Of a stretch of 64,000 nucleotides of DNA, positions 39,559-53,971 are shown in pieces; within the stretch, counting starts at the first letter, position 1; every line of letters starts with the position of its first letter. The translations under genes were made by a program, and so were the position numbers. Under the pieces are notes generated by a model. It was not told the DNA's origin. It saw nothing but the letters and a program-made list of their open reading frames with translations, and did no database searches. The stretch comes from Thuidium tamariscinum (taxonomy: Eukaryota > Streptophyta > Bryopsida > Hypnales > Thuidiaceae), in the NCBI GenBank assembly GCA_947034885.2, contig OX344755.2, positions 28,093,052-28,157,051 on the forward strand. Direction: 5' to 3'.

Positions 39559-39753
39559 AGGCTCTTGAATGGTGTGCATTTTTGAATTTTAATGGCATTG
39601 AATTTCACAGCATATTTTTTGTAGTAATTCTATAGAACTGGATTATATATTACAATGTGATCACGTTGAATTTGTCTTGCAACTGAGAAGTTTACGCGTC
39701 TTGATATCAACTAAACAACGAGGAGATTTCCCCGGCCAAGAGACCAACTCCGT
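39559..39753. repeat. Hybrid 'ggattatatatt' monomer
   Basis: It carries the domain B landmark in its 5' half but acgcg, caacgagg and aagagacc in its 3' half. Every other domain B landmark copy I read has gcgcg, cacctcgg and ccacgag there. This looks like exchange or conversion between two monomer types. Confidence 0.7.
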
Positions 39754-41896
39754 AGGCTCTTGAATGGTGTGCATTTTTGAATTTTAATCGCATTGAATTT
39801 CACAGCATATTTTTTGTAGTAATTCTATAGAACTGGATTAGATATTACAATGTGATCACGTTGAATTTGTCTTGCAACTGAGAAGTTTACGCGTCTTGAT
39901 ATCAACTAAACAACGAGGAGATTTCCTCGGCCAGGAGAGTAACTCCGTAGGCTCTTGAATGGTGTGCATTTTTGAATTTTAATGGCATTGAATTTCACAG
40001 CATATTTTTTGTAGTAATTCTATAGAACTGAATTAGATATTACAATGTGATCACGTTGAATTTGTCTTGCAACTGAGAAGTTTGCGCATCTTGATATCAA
40101 CTAAACACCTCGGAGATTTCCTCGGCCACGAGAGTAACTCCGTAGGCTCTTGAATGGTGTGCATTTTTGAATTTTAATGGCATTGAATTTCACAGCATAT
40201 TTTTTGTAGTAATTCTATAGAACTGAATTAGATATTACAATGTGATCACGTTGAATTTGTCTTGCAACTGAAAAGTTTGCGCATCTTGATATCAACTAAA
40301 CACCTCGGAGATTTCCTCGGCCACGAGAGTAACTCCGTAGGCTCTTGAATGGTGTGCATTTTTGAATTTAATCGCATTGAATTTCACAGCATATTTTTTG
40401 TAGTAATTCTATAGAACTGGATTAGATATTACAATGTGATCACGTTGAATTTGTCTTGCAACTGAGAAGTTTACGCGTCTTGATATCAACTAAACAACGA
40501 GGAGATTTCCCCGGCCAAGGGACCAACTCCGTAGGCTCTTGAATGGTGTGCATTTTTGAATTTTAATGGCATTGAATCTCACAGCATATTTTTTGTAGTA
40601 ATTCTATAGAACTGGATTAGATATTACAATGTGATCACGTTGAATTTGTCTTGCAACTAAGAAGTTTGCGCGTCTCGATATCAACTAAACACCTCGGAGA
40701 TTTCCCCGGCCAAGAGACCAACTCCGTAGGCTCTTGAATGGTGTGCATTTTTGAATTTTAATGGCATTGAATTTCACAGCATATTTTTTGTAGTAATTCT
40801 ATAGAACTGGATTAGATATTACAATGTGATCACGTTGAATTTGTCTTGCAACTGAGAAGTTTGCGCGTCTTGATATCAACTAAACACCTCGGAGATTTCC
40901 TCGGCCACGAGACCAACTCCGTAGGCTCTTGAATGGTGTGCATTTTTGAATTTTAATCGCATTGAATTTCACAGCATATTTTTTGTAGTAATTCTATAGA
41001 ACTGGATTAGATATTACAATGTGATCACGTTGAATTTGTCTTGCAACTGAGAAGTTTGCGCGTCTCGATATCAACTAAACAACGAGGAGATTTCCCCGGC
41101 CAAGAGACCAACTCCGTAGGCTCTTGAATGGTGTGCATTTTTGAATTTTAATCGCATTGAATTTCACAGCATATTTTTTGTAGTAATTCTATAGAACTGG
41201 ATTAGATATTACAATGTGATCACGTTGAATTTGTCTTGCAACTGAGAAGTTTGCGCGTCTCGATATCAACTAAACAACGAGGAGATTTCCTCGGCCAGGA
41301 GAGTAACTCCGTAGGCTCTTGAATGGTGTGCATTTTTGAATTTTAATGGCATTGAATTTCACAGCATATTTTTTGTAGTAATTCTATAGAACTGAATTAG
41401 ATATTACAATGTGATCACGTTGAATTTGTCTTGCAACTGAGAAGTTTGCGCATCTTGATATCAACTAAACACCTCGGAGATTTCCTCGGCCACGAGAGTA
41501 ACTCCGTAGGCTCTTGAATGGTGTGCATTTTTGAATTTAATCGCATTGAATTTCACAGCATATTTTTTGTAGTAATTCTATAGAACTGGATTAGATATTA
41601 CAATGTGATCACGTTGAATTTGTCTTGCAACTGAGAAGTTTACGCGTCTTGATATCAACTAAACAACGAGGAGATTTCCCCGGCCAAGGGACCAACTCCG
41701 TAGGCTCTTGAATGGTGTGCATTTTTGAATTTTAATGGCATTGAATCTCACAGCATATTTTTTGTAGTAATTCTATAGAACTGGATTAGATATTACAATG
41801 TGATCACGTTGAATTTGTCTTGCAACTAAGAAGTTTGCGCGTCTCGATATCAACTAAACACCTCGGAGATTTCCCCGGCCAAGAGACCAACTCCGT

Positions 41897-44233
41897 AGGC
41901 TCTTGAATGGTGTGCATTTTTGAATTTTAATGGCATTGAATTTCACAGCATATTTTTTGTAGTAATTCTATAGAACTGGATTATATATTACAATGTGATC
42001 ACGTTGAATTTGTCTTGCAACTGAGAAGTTTGCGCGTCTTGATATCAACTAAACACCTCGGAGATTTCCTCGGCCACGAGAGTAACTCCGTAGGCTCTTG
42101 AATGGTGTGCATTTTTGAATTTTAATGGCATTGAATTTCACAGCATATTTTTTGTAGTAATTCTATAGAACTGGATTAGATATTACAATGTGATCGTTTT
42201 GAATTTGTCTTGCAACTGAGAAGTTTGCGCGTCTCGATATCAACTAAACAACGAGGAGATTTCCCCGGCCAAGAGACCAACTCCGTAGGCTCTTGAATGG
42301 TGTGCATTTTTGAATTTAATCGCATTGAATTTTACAGCATATTTTTTGTAGTAATTCTATAGAACTGGATTAGATATTACAATGTGATCACGTTGAATTT
42401 GTCTTGCAACTGAGAAGTTTACGCGTCTTGATATCAACTAAACAACAAGGAGATTTCCCCGGCCAAGAGACCAACTCTGTAGGCTCTTGAATGGTGTGCA
42501 TTTTTGAATTTTAATGGCATTGAATTTCACAGCATATTTTTTGTAGTAATTCTATAGAACTGGATTAGATATTACAATGTGATCTCTTTGAATTTGTCTT
42601 GCAACTGAGAAGTTTGCGCGTCTTGATATCAACTAAACAACGAGGAGATTTCCCCGGCCAAGAGACCAACTCCGTAGGCTCTTGAATGGTGTGCATTTTT
42701 GAATTTTAATCGCATTGAATTTCACAGCATATTTTTTGTAGTAATTCTATAGAACTGGATTAGATATTACAATGTGATCACGTTGAATTTGTCTTGCAAC
42801 TAAGAAGTTTGCGCGTCTCGATATCAACTAAACAACGAGGAGATTTCCCCGGCCAAGAGACCAACTCCGTAGGCTCTTGAATGGTGTGCATTTTTGAATT
42901 TTAATGGCATTGAATTTCACAGCATATTTTTTGTAGTAATTCTATAGAACTGGATTAGATATTACAATGTGATCACGTTGAATTTGTCTTGCAACTAAGA
43001 AGTTTGCGCGTCTCGATATCAACTAAACAACGAGGAGATTTCCCCGGCCAAGAGACCAACTCCGTAGGCTCTTGAATGGTGTGCATTTTTGAATTTTAAT
43101 GGCATTGAATTTCACAGCATATTTTTTGTAGTAATTCTATAGAACTGGATTAGATATTACAATGTGATCACGTTGAATTTGTCTTGCAACTGAGAAGTTT
43201 GCGCGTCTCGATATCAACTAAACAACGAGGAGATTTCCCCGGCCAAGAGACCAACTCCGTAGGCTCTTGAATGGTGTGCATTTTTGAATTTAATCGCATT
43301 GAATTTTACAGCATATTTTTTGTAGTAATTCTATAGAACTGGATTAGATATTACAATGTGATCACGTTGAATTTGTCTTGCAACTGAGAAGTTTACGCGT
43401 CTTGATATCAACTAAACAACAAGGAGATTTCCCCGGCCAAGAGACCAACTCTGTAGGCTCTTGAATGGTGTGCATTTTTGAATTTTAATGGCATTGAATT
43501 TCACAGCATATTTTTTGTAGTAATTCTATAGAACTGAATTAGATATTACAATGTGATCACGTTGAATTTGTCTTGCAACTGAGAAGTTTGCGCGTCTTGA
43601 TATCAACTAAACACCTCGGAGATTTCCTCGGCCACGAGAGTAACTCCGTAGGCTCTTGAATGGTGTGCATTTTTGAATTTAATCGCATTGAATTTCACAG
43701 CATATTTTTTGTAGTAATTCTATAGAACTGGATTAGATATTACAATGTGATCACGTTGAATTTGTCTTGCAACTGAGAAGTTTACGCGTCTTGATATCAA
43801 CTAAACAACGAGGAGATTTCCTCGGCCAGGAGAGTAACTCCGTAGGCTCTTGAATGGTGTGCATTTTTGAATTTTAATCGCATTGAATTTCACAGCATAT
43901 TTTTTGTAGTAATTCTATAGAACTGGATTAGATATTACAATGTGATCATGTTGAATTTGTCTTGCAACTGAGAAGTTTACGCGTCTTGATATCAACTAAA
44001 CAACGAGGAGATTTCCCCGGCCAAGGGACCAACTCCGTAGGCTCTTGAATGGTGTGCATTTTTGAATTTTAATGGCATTGAATTTCACAGCATATTTTTT
44101 GTAGTAATTCTATAGAACTGGATTAGATATTACAATGTGATCACGTTGAATTTGTCTTGCAACTGAGAAGTTTACGCGTCTTGATATCAACTAAACACCT
44201 CGGAGATTTCCCCGGCCAAGAGACCAACTCCGT
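41897..44233. repeat. Domain B 12-monomer HOR, copy 1 (2337 bp)
   Basis: Order: landmark; gatcgttttg-gtctcg; ttttac-caacaagg; gatctctttg; ttaatcgc-gtctcg; ggc-gtctcg (actaag); ggc-gtctcg (actgag); ttttac-caacaagg; gaatt-gcgcg; acgcg; ttaatcgc with gatcatg; ggc-acgcg-cacctcgg. The same order occurs at 45403 and 47739. Confidence 0.8.
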
Positions 44234-45402
44234 AGGCTCTTGAATGGTGTGCATTTTTGAATTTTAATGGCATTGAATTTCACAGCATATTTTTTGTAGT
44301 AATTCTATAGAACTGGATTATATATTACAATGTGATCACGTTGAATTTGTCTTGCAACTGAGAAGTTTGCGCGTCTTGATATCAACTAAACACCTCGGAG
44401 ATTTCCTCGGCCACGAGAGTAACTCCGTAGGCTCTTGAATGGTGTGCATTTTTGAATTTTAATGGCATTGAATTTCACAGCATATTTTTTGTAGTAATTC
44501 TATAGAACTGGATTAGATATTACAATGTGATCACGTTGAATTTGTCTTGCAACTGAGAAGTTTGCGCGTCTCGATATCAACTAAACAACGAGGAGATTTC
44601 CCCGGCCAAGAGACCAACTCCGTAGGCTCTTGAATGGTGTGCATTTTTGAATTTTAATCGCATTGAATTTCACAGCATATTTTTTGTAGTAATTCTATAG
44701 AACTGGATTAGATATTACAATGTGATCACGTTGAATTTGTCTTGCAACTGAGAAGTTTACGCGTCTTGATATCAACTAAACAACGAGGAGATTTCCTCGG
44801 CCAGGAGAGTAACTCCGTAGGCTCTTGAATGGTGTGCATTTTTGAATTTTAATGGCATTGAATTTCACAGCATATTTTTTGTAGTAATTCTATAGAACTG
44901 AATTAGATATTACAATGTGATCACGTTGAATTTGTCTTGCAACTGAGAAGTTTGCGCATCTTGATATCAACTAAACACCTCGGAGATTTCCTCGGCCACG
45001 AGAGTAACTCCGTAGGCTCTTGAATGGTGTGCATTTTTGAATTTAATCGCATTGAATTTCACAGCATATTTTTTGTAGTAATTCTATAGAACTGGATTAG
45101 ATATTACAATGTGATCACGTTGAATTTGTCTTGCAACTGAGAAGTTTACGCGTCTTGATATCAACTAAACAACGAGGAGATTTCCCCGGCCAAGGGACCA
45201 ACTCCGTAGGCTCTTGAATGGTGTGCATTTTTGAATTTTAATGGCATTGAATCTCACAGCATATTTTTTGTAGTAATTCTATAGAACTGGATTAGATATT
45301 ACAATGTGATCACGTTGAATTTGTCTTGCAACTAAGAAGTTTGCGCGTCTCGATATCAACTAAACACCTCGGAGATTTCCCCGGCCAAGAGACCAACTCC
45401 GT
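44234..45402. repeat. Domain B 6-monomer unit (1169 bp)
   Basis: Landmark, gtctcg, ttaatcgc-acgcg, gaatt-gcgcatc, aagggacc, tctcac. The order is that of the 10- and 16-monomer units to the left, inserted between two copies of the 12-monomer unit. Confidence 0.75.
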
Positions 45403-47738
45403 AGGCTCTTGAATGGTGTGCATTTTTGAATTTTAATGGCATTGAATTTCACAGCATATTTTTTGTAGTAATTCTATAGAACTGGATTATATATTACAAT
45501 GTGATCACGTTGAATTTGTCTTGCAACTGAGAAGTTTGCGCGTCTTGATATCAACTAAACACCTCGGAGATTTCCTCGGCCACGAGAGTAACTCCGTAGG
45601 CTCTTGAATGGTGTGCATTTTTGAATTTTAATGGCATTGAATTTCACAGCATATTTTTTGTAGTAATTCTATAGAACTGGATTAGATATTACAATGTGAT
45701 CGTTTTGAATTTGTCTTGCAACTGAGAAGTTTGCGCGTCTCGATATCAACTAAACAACGAGGAGATTTCCCCGGCCAAGAGACCAACTCCGTAGGCTCTT
45801 GAATGGTGTGCATTTTTGAATTTAATCGCATTGAATTTTACAGCATATTTTTTGTAGTAATTCTATAGAACTGGATTAGATATTACAATGTGATCACGTT
45901 GAATTTGTCTTGCAACTGAGAAGTTTACGCGTCTTGATATCAACTAAACAACAAGGAGATTTCCCCGGCCAAGAGACCAACTCTGTAGGCTCTTGAATGG
46001 TGTGCATTTTTGAATTTTAATGGCATTGAATTTCACAGCATATTTTTTGTAGTAATTCTATAGAACTGGATTAGATATTACAATGTGATCGTTTTGAATT
46101 TGTCTTGCAACTGAGAAGTTTGCGCGTCTTGATATCAACTAAACAACTAGGAGATTTCCCCGGCCAAGAGACCAACTCCGTAGGCTCTTGAATGGTGTGC
46201 ATTTTTGAATTTTAATCGCATTGAATTTCACAGCATATTTTTTGTAGTAATTCTATAGAACTGGATTAGATATTACAATGTGATCTCGTTGAATTTGTCT
46301 TGCAACTAAGAAGTTTGCGCGTCTCGATATCAACTAAACAACGAGGAGATTTCCCCGGCCAAGAGACCAACTCCGTAGGCTCTTGAATGGTGTGCATTTT
46401 TGAATTTTAATGGCATTGAATTTCACAGCATATTTTTTGTAGTAATTCTATAGAACTGGATTAGATATTACAATGTGATCACGTTGAATTTGTCTTGCAA
46501 CTAAGAAGTTTGCGCGTCTCGATATCAACTAAACAACGAGGAGATTTCCCCGGCCAGAGACCAACTCCGTAGGCTCTTGAATGGTGTGCATTTTTGAATT
46601 TTAATGGCATTGAATTTCACAGCATATTTTTTGTAGTAATTCTATAGAACTGGATTAGATATTACAATGTGATCACGTTGAATTTGTCTTGCAACTGAGA
46701 AGTTTGCGCGTCTCGATATCAACTAAACAACGAGGAGATTTCCCCGGCCAAGAGACCAACTCCGTAGGCTCTTGAATGGTGTGCATTTTTGAATTTAATC
46801 GCATTGAATTTTACAGCATATTTTTTGTAGTAATTCTATAGAACTGGATTAGATATTACAATGTGATCACGTTGAATTTGTCTTGCAACTGAGAAGTTTA
46901 CGCGTCTTGATATCAACTAAACAACAAGGAGATTTCCCCGGCCAAGAGACCAACTCTGTAGGCTCTTGAATGGTGTGCATTTTTGAATTTTAATGGCATT
47001 GAATTTCACAGCATATTTTTTGTAGTAATTCTATAGAACTGAATTAGATATTACAATGTGATCACGTTGAATTTGTCTTGCAACTGAGAAGTTTGCGCGT
47101 CTTGATATCAACTAAACACCTCGGAGATTTCCTCGGCCACGAGAGTAACTCCGTAGGCTCTTGAATGGTGTGCATTTTTGAATTTAATCGCATTGAATTT
47201 CACAGCATATTTTTTGTAGTAATTCTATAGAACTGGATTAGATATTACAATGTGATCACGTTGAATTTGTCTTGCAACTGAGAAGTTTACGCGTCTTGAT
47301 ATCAACTAAACAACGAGGAGATTTCCTCGGCCAGGAGAGTAACTCCGTAGGCTCTTGAATGGTGTGCATTTTTGAATTTTAATCGCATTGAATTTCACAG
47401 CATATTTTTTGTAGTAATTCTATAGAACTGGATTAGATATTACAATGTGATCATGTTGAATTTGTCTTGCAACTGAGAAGTTTACGCGTCTTGATATCAA
47501 CTAAACAACGAGGAGATTTCCCCGGCCAAGGGACCAACTCCGTAGGCTCTTGAATGGTGTGCATTTTTGAATTTTAATGGCATTGAATTTCACAGCATAT
47601 TTTTTGTAGTAATTCTATAGAACTGGATTAGATATTACAATGTGATCACGTTGAATTTGTCTTGCAACTGAGAAGTTTACGCGTCTTGATATCAACTAAA
47701 CACCTCGGAGATTTCCCCGGCCAAGAGACCAACTCCGT
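45403..47738. repeat. Domain B 12-monomer HOR, copy 2 (2336 bp)
   Basis: Same order as 41897-44233. It is one base short because ggccaagagacc reads ggccagagacc near 46555, one of only about two small indels outside the block next to the gap. A gatctcg variant lies at about 46285 and caactagg at about 46146. Confidence 0.8.
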
Positions 47739-50075
47739 AGGCTCTTGAATGGTGTGCATTTTTGAATTTTAATGGCATTGAATTTCACAGCATATTTTTT
47801 GTAGTAATTCTATAGAACTGGATTATATATTACAATGTGATCACGTTGAATTTGTCTTGCAACTGAGAAGTTTGCGCGTCTTGATATCAACTAAACACCT
47901 CGGAGATTTCCTCGGCCACGAGAGTAACTCCGTAGGCTCTTGAATGGTGTGCATTTTTGAATTTTAATGGCATTGAATTTCACAGCATATTTTTTGTAGT
48001 AATTCTATAGAACTGGATTAGATATTACAATGTGATCACGTTGAATTTGTCTTGCAACTGAGAAGTTTGCGCGTCTCGATATCAACTAAACAACGAGGAG
48101 ATTTCCCCGGCCAAGAGACCAACTCCGTAGGCTCTTGAATGGTGTGCATTTTTGAATTTAATCGCATTGAATTTTACAGCATATTTTTTGTAGTAATTCT
48201 ATAGAACTGGATTAGATATTACAATGTGATCACGTTGAATTTGTCTTGCAACTGAGAAGTTTACGCGTCTTGATATCAACTAAACAACAAGGAGATTTCC
48301 CCGGCCAAGAGACCAACTCTGTAGGCTCTTGAATGGTGTGCATTTTTGAATTTTAATGGCATTGAATTTCACAGCATATTTTTTGTAGTAATTCTATAGA
48401 ACTGGATTAGATATTACAATGTGATCGTTTTGAATTTGTCTTGCAACTGAGAAGTTTGCGCGTCTTGATATCAACTAAACAACGAGGAGATTTCCCCGGC
48501 CAAGAGACCAACTCCGTAGGCTCTTGAATGGTGTGCATTTTTGAATTTTAATCGCATTGAATTTCACAGCATATTTTTTGTAGTAATTCTATAGAACTGG
48601 ATTAGATATTACAATGTGATCACGTTGAAGTTGTCTTGCAACTAAGAAGTTTGCGCGTCTCGATATCATCTAAACAACGAGGAGATTTCCCCGGCCAAGA
48701 GACCAACTCCGTAGGCTCTTGAATGGTGTGCATTTTTGAATTTTAATGGCATTGAATTTCACAGCATATTTTTTGTAGTAATTCTATAGAACTGGATTAG
48801 ATATTACAATGTGATCACGTTGAATTTGTCTTGCAACTAAGAAGTTTGCGCGTCTCGATATCAACTAAACAACGAGGAGATTTCCCCGGCCAAGAGACCA
48901 ACTCCGTAGGCTCTTGAATGGTGTGCATTTTTGAATTTTAATGGCATTGAATTTCACAGCATATTTTTTGTAGTAATTCTATAGAACTGGATTAGATATT
49001 ACAATGTGATCACGTTGAATTTGTCTTGCAACTGAGAAGTTTGCGCGTCTCGATATCAACTAAACAACGAGGAGATTTCCCCGGCCAAGAGACCAACTCC
49101 GTAGGCTCTTGAATGGTGTGCATTTTTGAATTTAATCGCATTGAATTTTACAGCATATTTTTTGTAGTAATTCTATAGAACTGGATTAGATATTACAATG
49201 TGATCACGTTGAATTTGTCTTGCAACTGAGAAGTTTACGCGTCTTGATATCAACTAAACAACAAGGAGATTTCCCCGGCCAAGAGACCAACTCTGTAGGC
49301 TCTTGAATGGTGTGCATTTTTGAATTTTAATGGCATTGAATTTCACAGCATATTTTTTGTAGTAATTCTATAGAACTGAATTAGATATTACAATGTGATC
49401 ACGTTGAATTTGTCTTGCAACTGAGAAGTTTGCGCGTCTTGATATCAACTAAACACCTCGGAGATTTCCTCGGCCACGAGAGTAACTCCGTAGGCTCTTG
49501 AATGGTGTGCATTTTTGAATTTAATCGCATTGAATTTCACAGCATATTTTTTGTAGTAATTCTATAGAACTGGATTAGATATTACAATGTGATCACGTTG
49601 AATTTGTCTTGCAACTGAGAAGTTTACGCGTCTTGATATCAACTAAACAACGAGGAGATTTCCTCGGCCAGGAGAGTAACTCCGTAGGCTCTTGAATGGT
49701 GTGCATTTTTGAATTTTAATCGCATTGAATTTCACAGCATATTTTTTGTAGTAATTCTATAGAACTGGATTAGATATTACAATGTGATCATGTTGAATTT
49801 GTCTTGCAACTGAGAAGTTTACGCGTCTTGATATCAACTAAACAACGAGGAGATTTCCCCGGCCAAGGGACCAACTCCGTAGGCTCTTGAATGGTGTGCA
49901 TTTTTGAATTTTAATGGCATTGAATTTCACAGCATATTTTTTGTAGTAATTCTATAGAACTGGATTAGATATTACAATGTGATCACGTTGAATTTGTCTT
50001 GCAACTGAGAAGTTTACGCGTCTTGATATCAACTAAACACCTCGGAGATTTCCCCGGCCAAGAGACCAACTCCGT
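47739..50075. repeat. Domain B 12-monomer HOR, copy 3 (2337 bp)
   Basis: Directly follows copy 2 in tandem. Its second monomer has cacg where copies 1 and 2 have cgtt. Private changes lie at 48630 and 48669. Confidence 0.8.
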
Positions 50076-52609
50076 AGGCTCTTGAATGGTGTGCATTTTT
50101 GAATTTTAATGGCATTGAATTTCACAGCATATTTTTTGTAGTAATTCTATAGAACTGGATTATATATTACAATGTGATCACGTTGAATTTGTCTTGCAAC
50201 TGAGAAGTTTGCGCGTCTTGATATCAACTAAACACCTCGGAGATTTCCTCGGCCACGAGAGTAACTCCGTAGGCTCTTGAATGGTGTGCATTTTTGAATT
50301 TTAATGGCATTGAATTTCACAGCATATTTTTTGTAGTAATTCTATAGAACTGGATTAGATATTACAATGTGATCACGTTGAATTTGTCTTGCAACTGAGA
50401 AGTTTGCGCGTCTCGATATCAACTAAACAACGAGGAGATTTCCCCGGCCAAGAGACCAACTCCGTAGGCTCTTGAATGGTGTGCATTTTTGAATTTAATC
50501 GCATTGAATTTTACAGCATATTTTTTGTAGTAATTCTATAGAACTGGATTAGATATTACAATGTGATCACGTTGAATTTGTCTTGCAACTGAGAAGTTTA
50601 CGCGTCTTGATATCAACTAAACAACAAGGAGATTTCCCCGGCCAAGAGACCAACTCTGTAGGCTCTTGAATGGTGTGCATTTTTGAATTTTAATGGCATT
50701 GAATTTCACAGCATATTTTTTGTAGTAATTCTATAGAACTGGATTAGATATTACAATGTGATCGTTTTGAATTTGTCTTGCAACTGAGAAGTTTGCGCGT
50801 CTTGATATCAACTAAACAACGAGGAGATTTCCCCGGCCAAGAGACCAACTCCGTAGGCTCTTGAATGGTGTGCATTTTTGAATTTTAATCGCATTGAATT
50901 TCACAGCATATTTTTTGTAGTAATTCTATAGAACTGGATTAGATATTACAATGTGATCACGTTGAATTTGTCTTGCAACTAAGAAGTTTGCGCGTCTCGA
51001 TATCAACTAAACAACGAGGAGATTTCCCCGGCCAAGAGACCAACTCCGTAGGCTCTTGAATGGTGTGCATTTTTGAATTTTAATGGCATTGAATTTCACA
51101 GCATATTTTTTGTAGTAATTCTATAGAACTGGATTAGATATTACAATGTGATCACGTTGAATTTGTCTTGCAACTAAGAAGTTTGCGCGTCTCGATATCA
51201 ACTAAACAACGAGGAGATTTCCCCGGCCAAGAGACCAACTCCGTAGGCTCTTGAATGGTGTGCATTTTTGAATTTTAATCGCATTGAATTTCACAGCATA
51301 TTTTTTGTAGTAATTCTATAGAACTGGATTAGATATTACAATGTGATCACGTTGAATTTGTCTTGCAACTGAGAAGTTTACGCGTCTTGATATCAACTAA
51401 ACAACGAGGAGATTTCCCCGGCCAAGGGACCAACTCCGTAGGCTCTTGAATGGTGTGCATTTTTCAATTTTAATGGCATTGAATTTCACAGCATATTTTT
51501 TGTAGTAATTCTATAGAACTGGATTAGATATTACAATGTGATCACGTTGAATTTGTCTTGCAACTAAGAAGTTTGCGCGTCTTGATATCAACTAAACACC
51601 TCGGAGATTTCCTCGGCCACGAGAGTAACTCCGTAGGCTCTTGAATGGTGTGCATTTTTGAATTTTAATCGCATTGAATTTCACAGCATATTTTTTGTAG
51701 TAATTCTATAGAACTGGATTAGATATTACAATGTGATCACGTTGAATTTGTCTTGCAACTGAGAAGTTTACGCGTCTTGATATCAACTAAACAACGAGGA
51801 GATTTCCTCGGCCAGGAGAGTAACTCCGTAGGCTCTTGAATGGTGTGCATTTTTGAATTTTAATCGCATTGAATTTCACAGCATATTTTTTGTAGTAATT
51901 CTATAGAACTGGATTAGATATTACAATGTGATCATGTTGAATTTGTCTTGCAACTGAGAAGTTTACGCGTCTTGATATCAACTAAACAACGAGGAGATTT
52001 CCCCGGCCAAGGGACCAACTCCGTAGGCTCTTGAATGGTGTGCATTTTTGAATTTTAATGGCATTGAATTTCACAGCATATTTTTTGTAGTAATTTTATA
52101 GAACTGGATTAGATATTACAATGTGATCACGTTGAATTTGTCTTGCAACTGAGAAGTTTACGCGTCTTGATATCAACTAAACAACGAGGAGATTTCCCCG
52201 GCCAAGGGACCAACTCCGTAGGCTCTTGAATGGTGTGCATTTTTGAATTTTAATGGCATTGAATCTCACAGCATATTTTTTGTAGTAATTCTATAGAACT
52301 GGATTAGATATTACAATGTGATCACGTTGAATTTGTCTTGCAACTGAGAAGTTTACGCGTCTTGATATCAACTAAACAACGAGGAGATTTCCCCGGCCAA
52401 GGGACCAACTCCGTAGGCTCTTGAATGGTGTGCATTTTTGAATTTTAATGGCATTGAATCTCACAGCATATTTTTTGTAGTAATTCTATAGAACTGGATT
52501 AGATATTACAATGTGATCACGTTGAATTTGTCTTGCAACTAAGAAGTTTGCGCGTCTCGATATCAACTAAACACCTCGGAGATTTCCCCGGCCAAGAGAC
52601 CAACTCCGT
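50076..52609. repeat. Domain B 13-monomer unit (2534 bp)
   Basis: Begins like the 12-mer (landmark, gtctcg, ttttac-caacaagg, gatcgttttg, ttaatcgc-gtctcg, ggc-gtctcg) and keeps the gatcatg monomer near 51935. Its middle and end are replaced by aagggacc and tctcac monomers. The tttttcaatttt variant near 51463, otherwise a domain D mark, occurs here. It may be a recombinant between 12-mer and D-type sequence. Confidence 0.65.
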
Positions 52610-53388
52610 AGGCTCTTGAATGGTGTGCATTTTTGAATTTTAATGGCATTGAATTTCACAGCATATTTTTTGTAGTAATTCTATAGAACTGGATTATATA
52701 TTACAATGTGATCACGTTGAATTTGTCTTGCAACTGAGAAGTTTGCGCGTCTTGATATCAACTAAACACCTCGGAGATTTCCTCGGCCACGAGAGTAACT
52801 CCGTAGGCTCTTGAATGGTGTGCATTTTTGAATTTTAATGGCATTGAATTTCACAGCATATTTTTTGTAGTAATTCTATAGAACTGGATTAGATATTACA
52901 ATGTGATCACGTTGAATTTGTCTTGCAACTGAGAAGTTTGCGCGTCTCGATATCAACTAAACAACGAGGAGATTTCCCCGGCCAAGAGACCAACTCCGTA
53001 GGCTCTTGAATGGTGTGCATTTTTGAATTTAATCGCATTGAATTTTACAGCATATTTTTTGTAGTAATTCTATAGAACTGGATTAGATATTACAATGTGA
53101 TCACGTTGAATTTGTCTTGCAACTGAGAAGTTTACGCGTCTTGATATCAACTAAACAACAAGGAGATTTCCCCGGCCAAGAGACCAACTCTGTAGGCTCT
53201 TGAATGGTGTGCATTTTTGAATTTTAATGGCATTGAATTTCACAGCATATTTTTTGTAGTAATTCTATAGAACTGGATTAGATATTACAATGTGATCGTT
53301 TTGAATTTGTCTTGCAACTGAGAAGTTTGCGCGTCTTGATATCAACTAAACAACGAGGAGATTTCCCCGGCCAAGGGACCAACTCCGT

Positions 53389-53971
53389 AGGCTCTTGAAT
53401 GGTGTGCATTTTTGAATTTAATCGCATTGAATTTCACAGCATATTTTTTGTAGTAATTCTATAGAACTGGATTAGATATTACAATGTGATCACGTTGAAT
53501 TTGTCTTGCAACTGAGAAGTTTACGCGTCTTGATATCAACTAAACAACGAGGAGATTTCCTCGGCCACGAGAGTAACTCCGTAGGCTCTTGAATGGTGTG
53601 CATTTTTGAATTTAATCGCATTGAATTTCACAGCATATTTTTTGTAGTAATTCTATAGAACTGGATTAGATATTACAATGTGATCACGTTGAATTTGTCT
53701 TGCAACTGAGAAGTTTACGCGTCTTGATATCAACTAAACACCTAGGAGATTTCCCCGGCCAAGAGAATAACCCCGTAGGCTCTTGAATGGTGTGCATTTT
53801 TGAATTTTAATCGCATTGAATTTCACAGCATATTTTTTGTAGTAATTCTATAGAACTGGATTAGATATTACAATGTGATCACGTTGAATTTGTCTTGCAA
53901 CTGAGAAGTTTACGCGTCTTGATATCAACTAAACAACGAGGAGATTTCCTCGGCCAGGAGAGTAACTCCGT
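53389..53971. repeat. Domain B/C junction monomers
   Basis: Three monomers of unusual combination. The first joins caacgagg to ccacgag. The second (53583-53776) has cacctaggag and aagagaataaccccg, an end I see nowhere else in the window. The third is an ordinary ttaatcgc-acgcg copy. They mark the change to domain C. Confidence 0.65.

Larger units (their letters stand above)
29429..53388. repeat. Domain B: HORs marked by the 'ggattatatatt' monomer
   Basis: The landmark monomer (ggattatatatt instead of ggattagatatt) starts at 29429, 32546, 34494, 36442, 39559, 41897, 44234, 45403, 47739, 50076 and 52610. The units between them hold 16, 10, 10, 16, 12, 12, 6, 12, 12 and 13 monomers. Types frequent here and absent from domain A are ttttac with caacaagg, tctcac, gatcgttttg, gtctcg and aagagaccaac. 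The 195-bp form predominates, whereas the 194-bp form is commoner in domain A. Confidence 0.85.

Noticed and set aside
39559-41896. A fourth copy of the domain B 12-monomer HOR
   Set aside because: It also has 12 monomers, but their order is that of the 10- and 16-monomer series, so the equal count is a coincidence.
46545-46565. One-base deletion as a sign of another low-quality contig end
   Set aside because: It is isolated. The neighbouring kilobases show no further indels, unlike 12430-16250.
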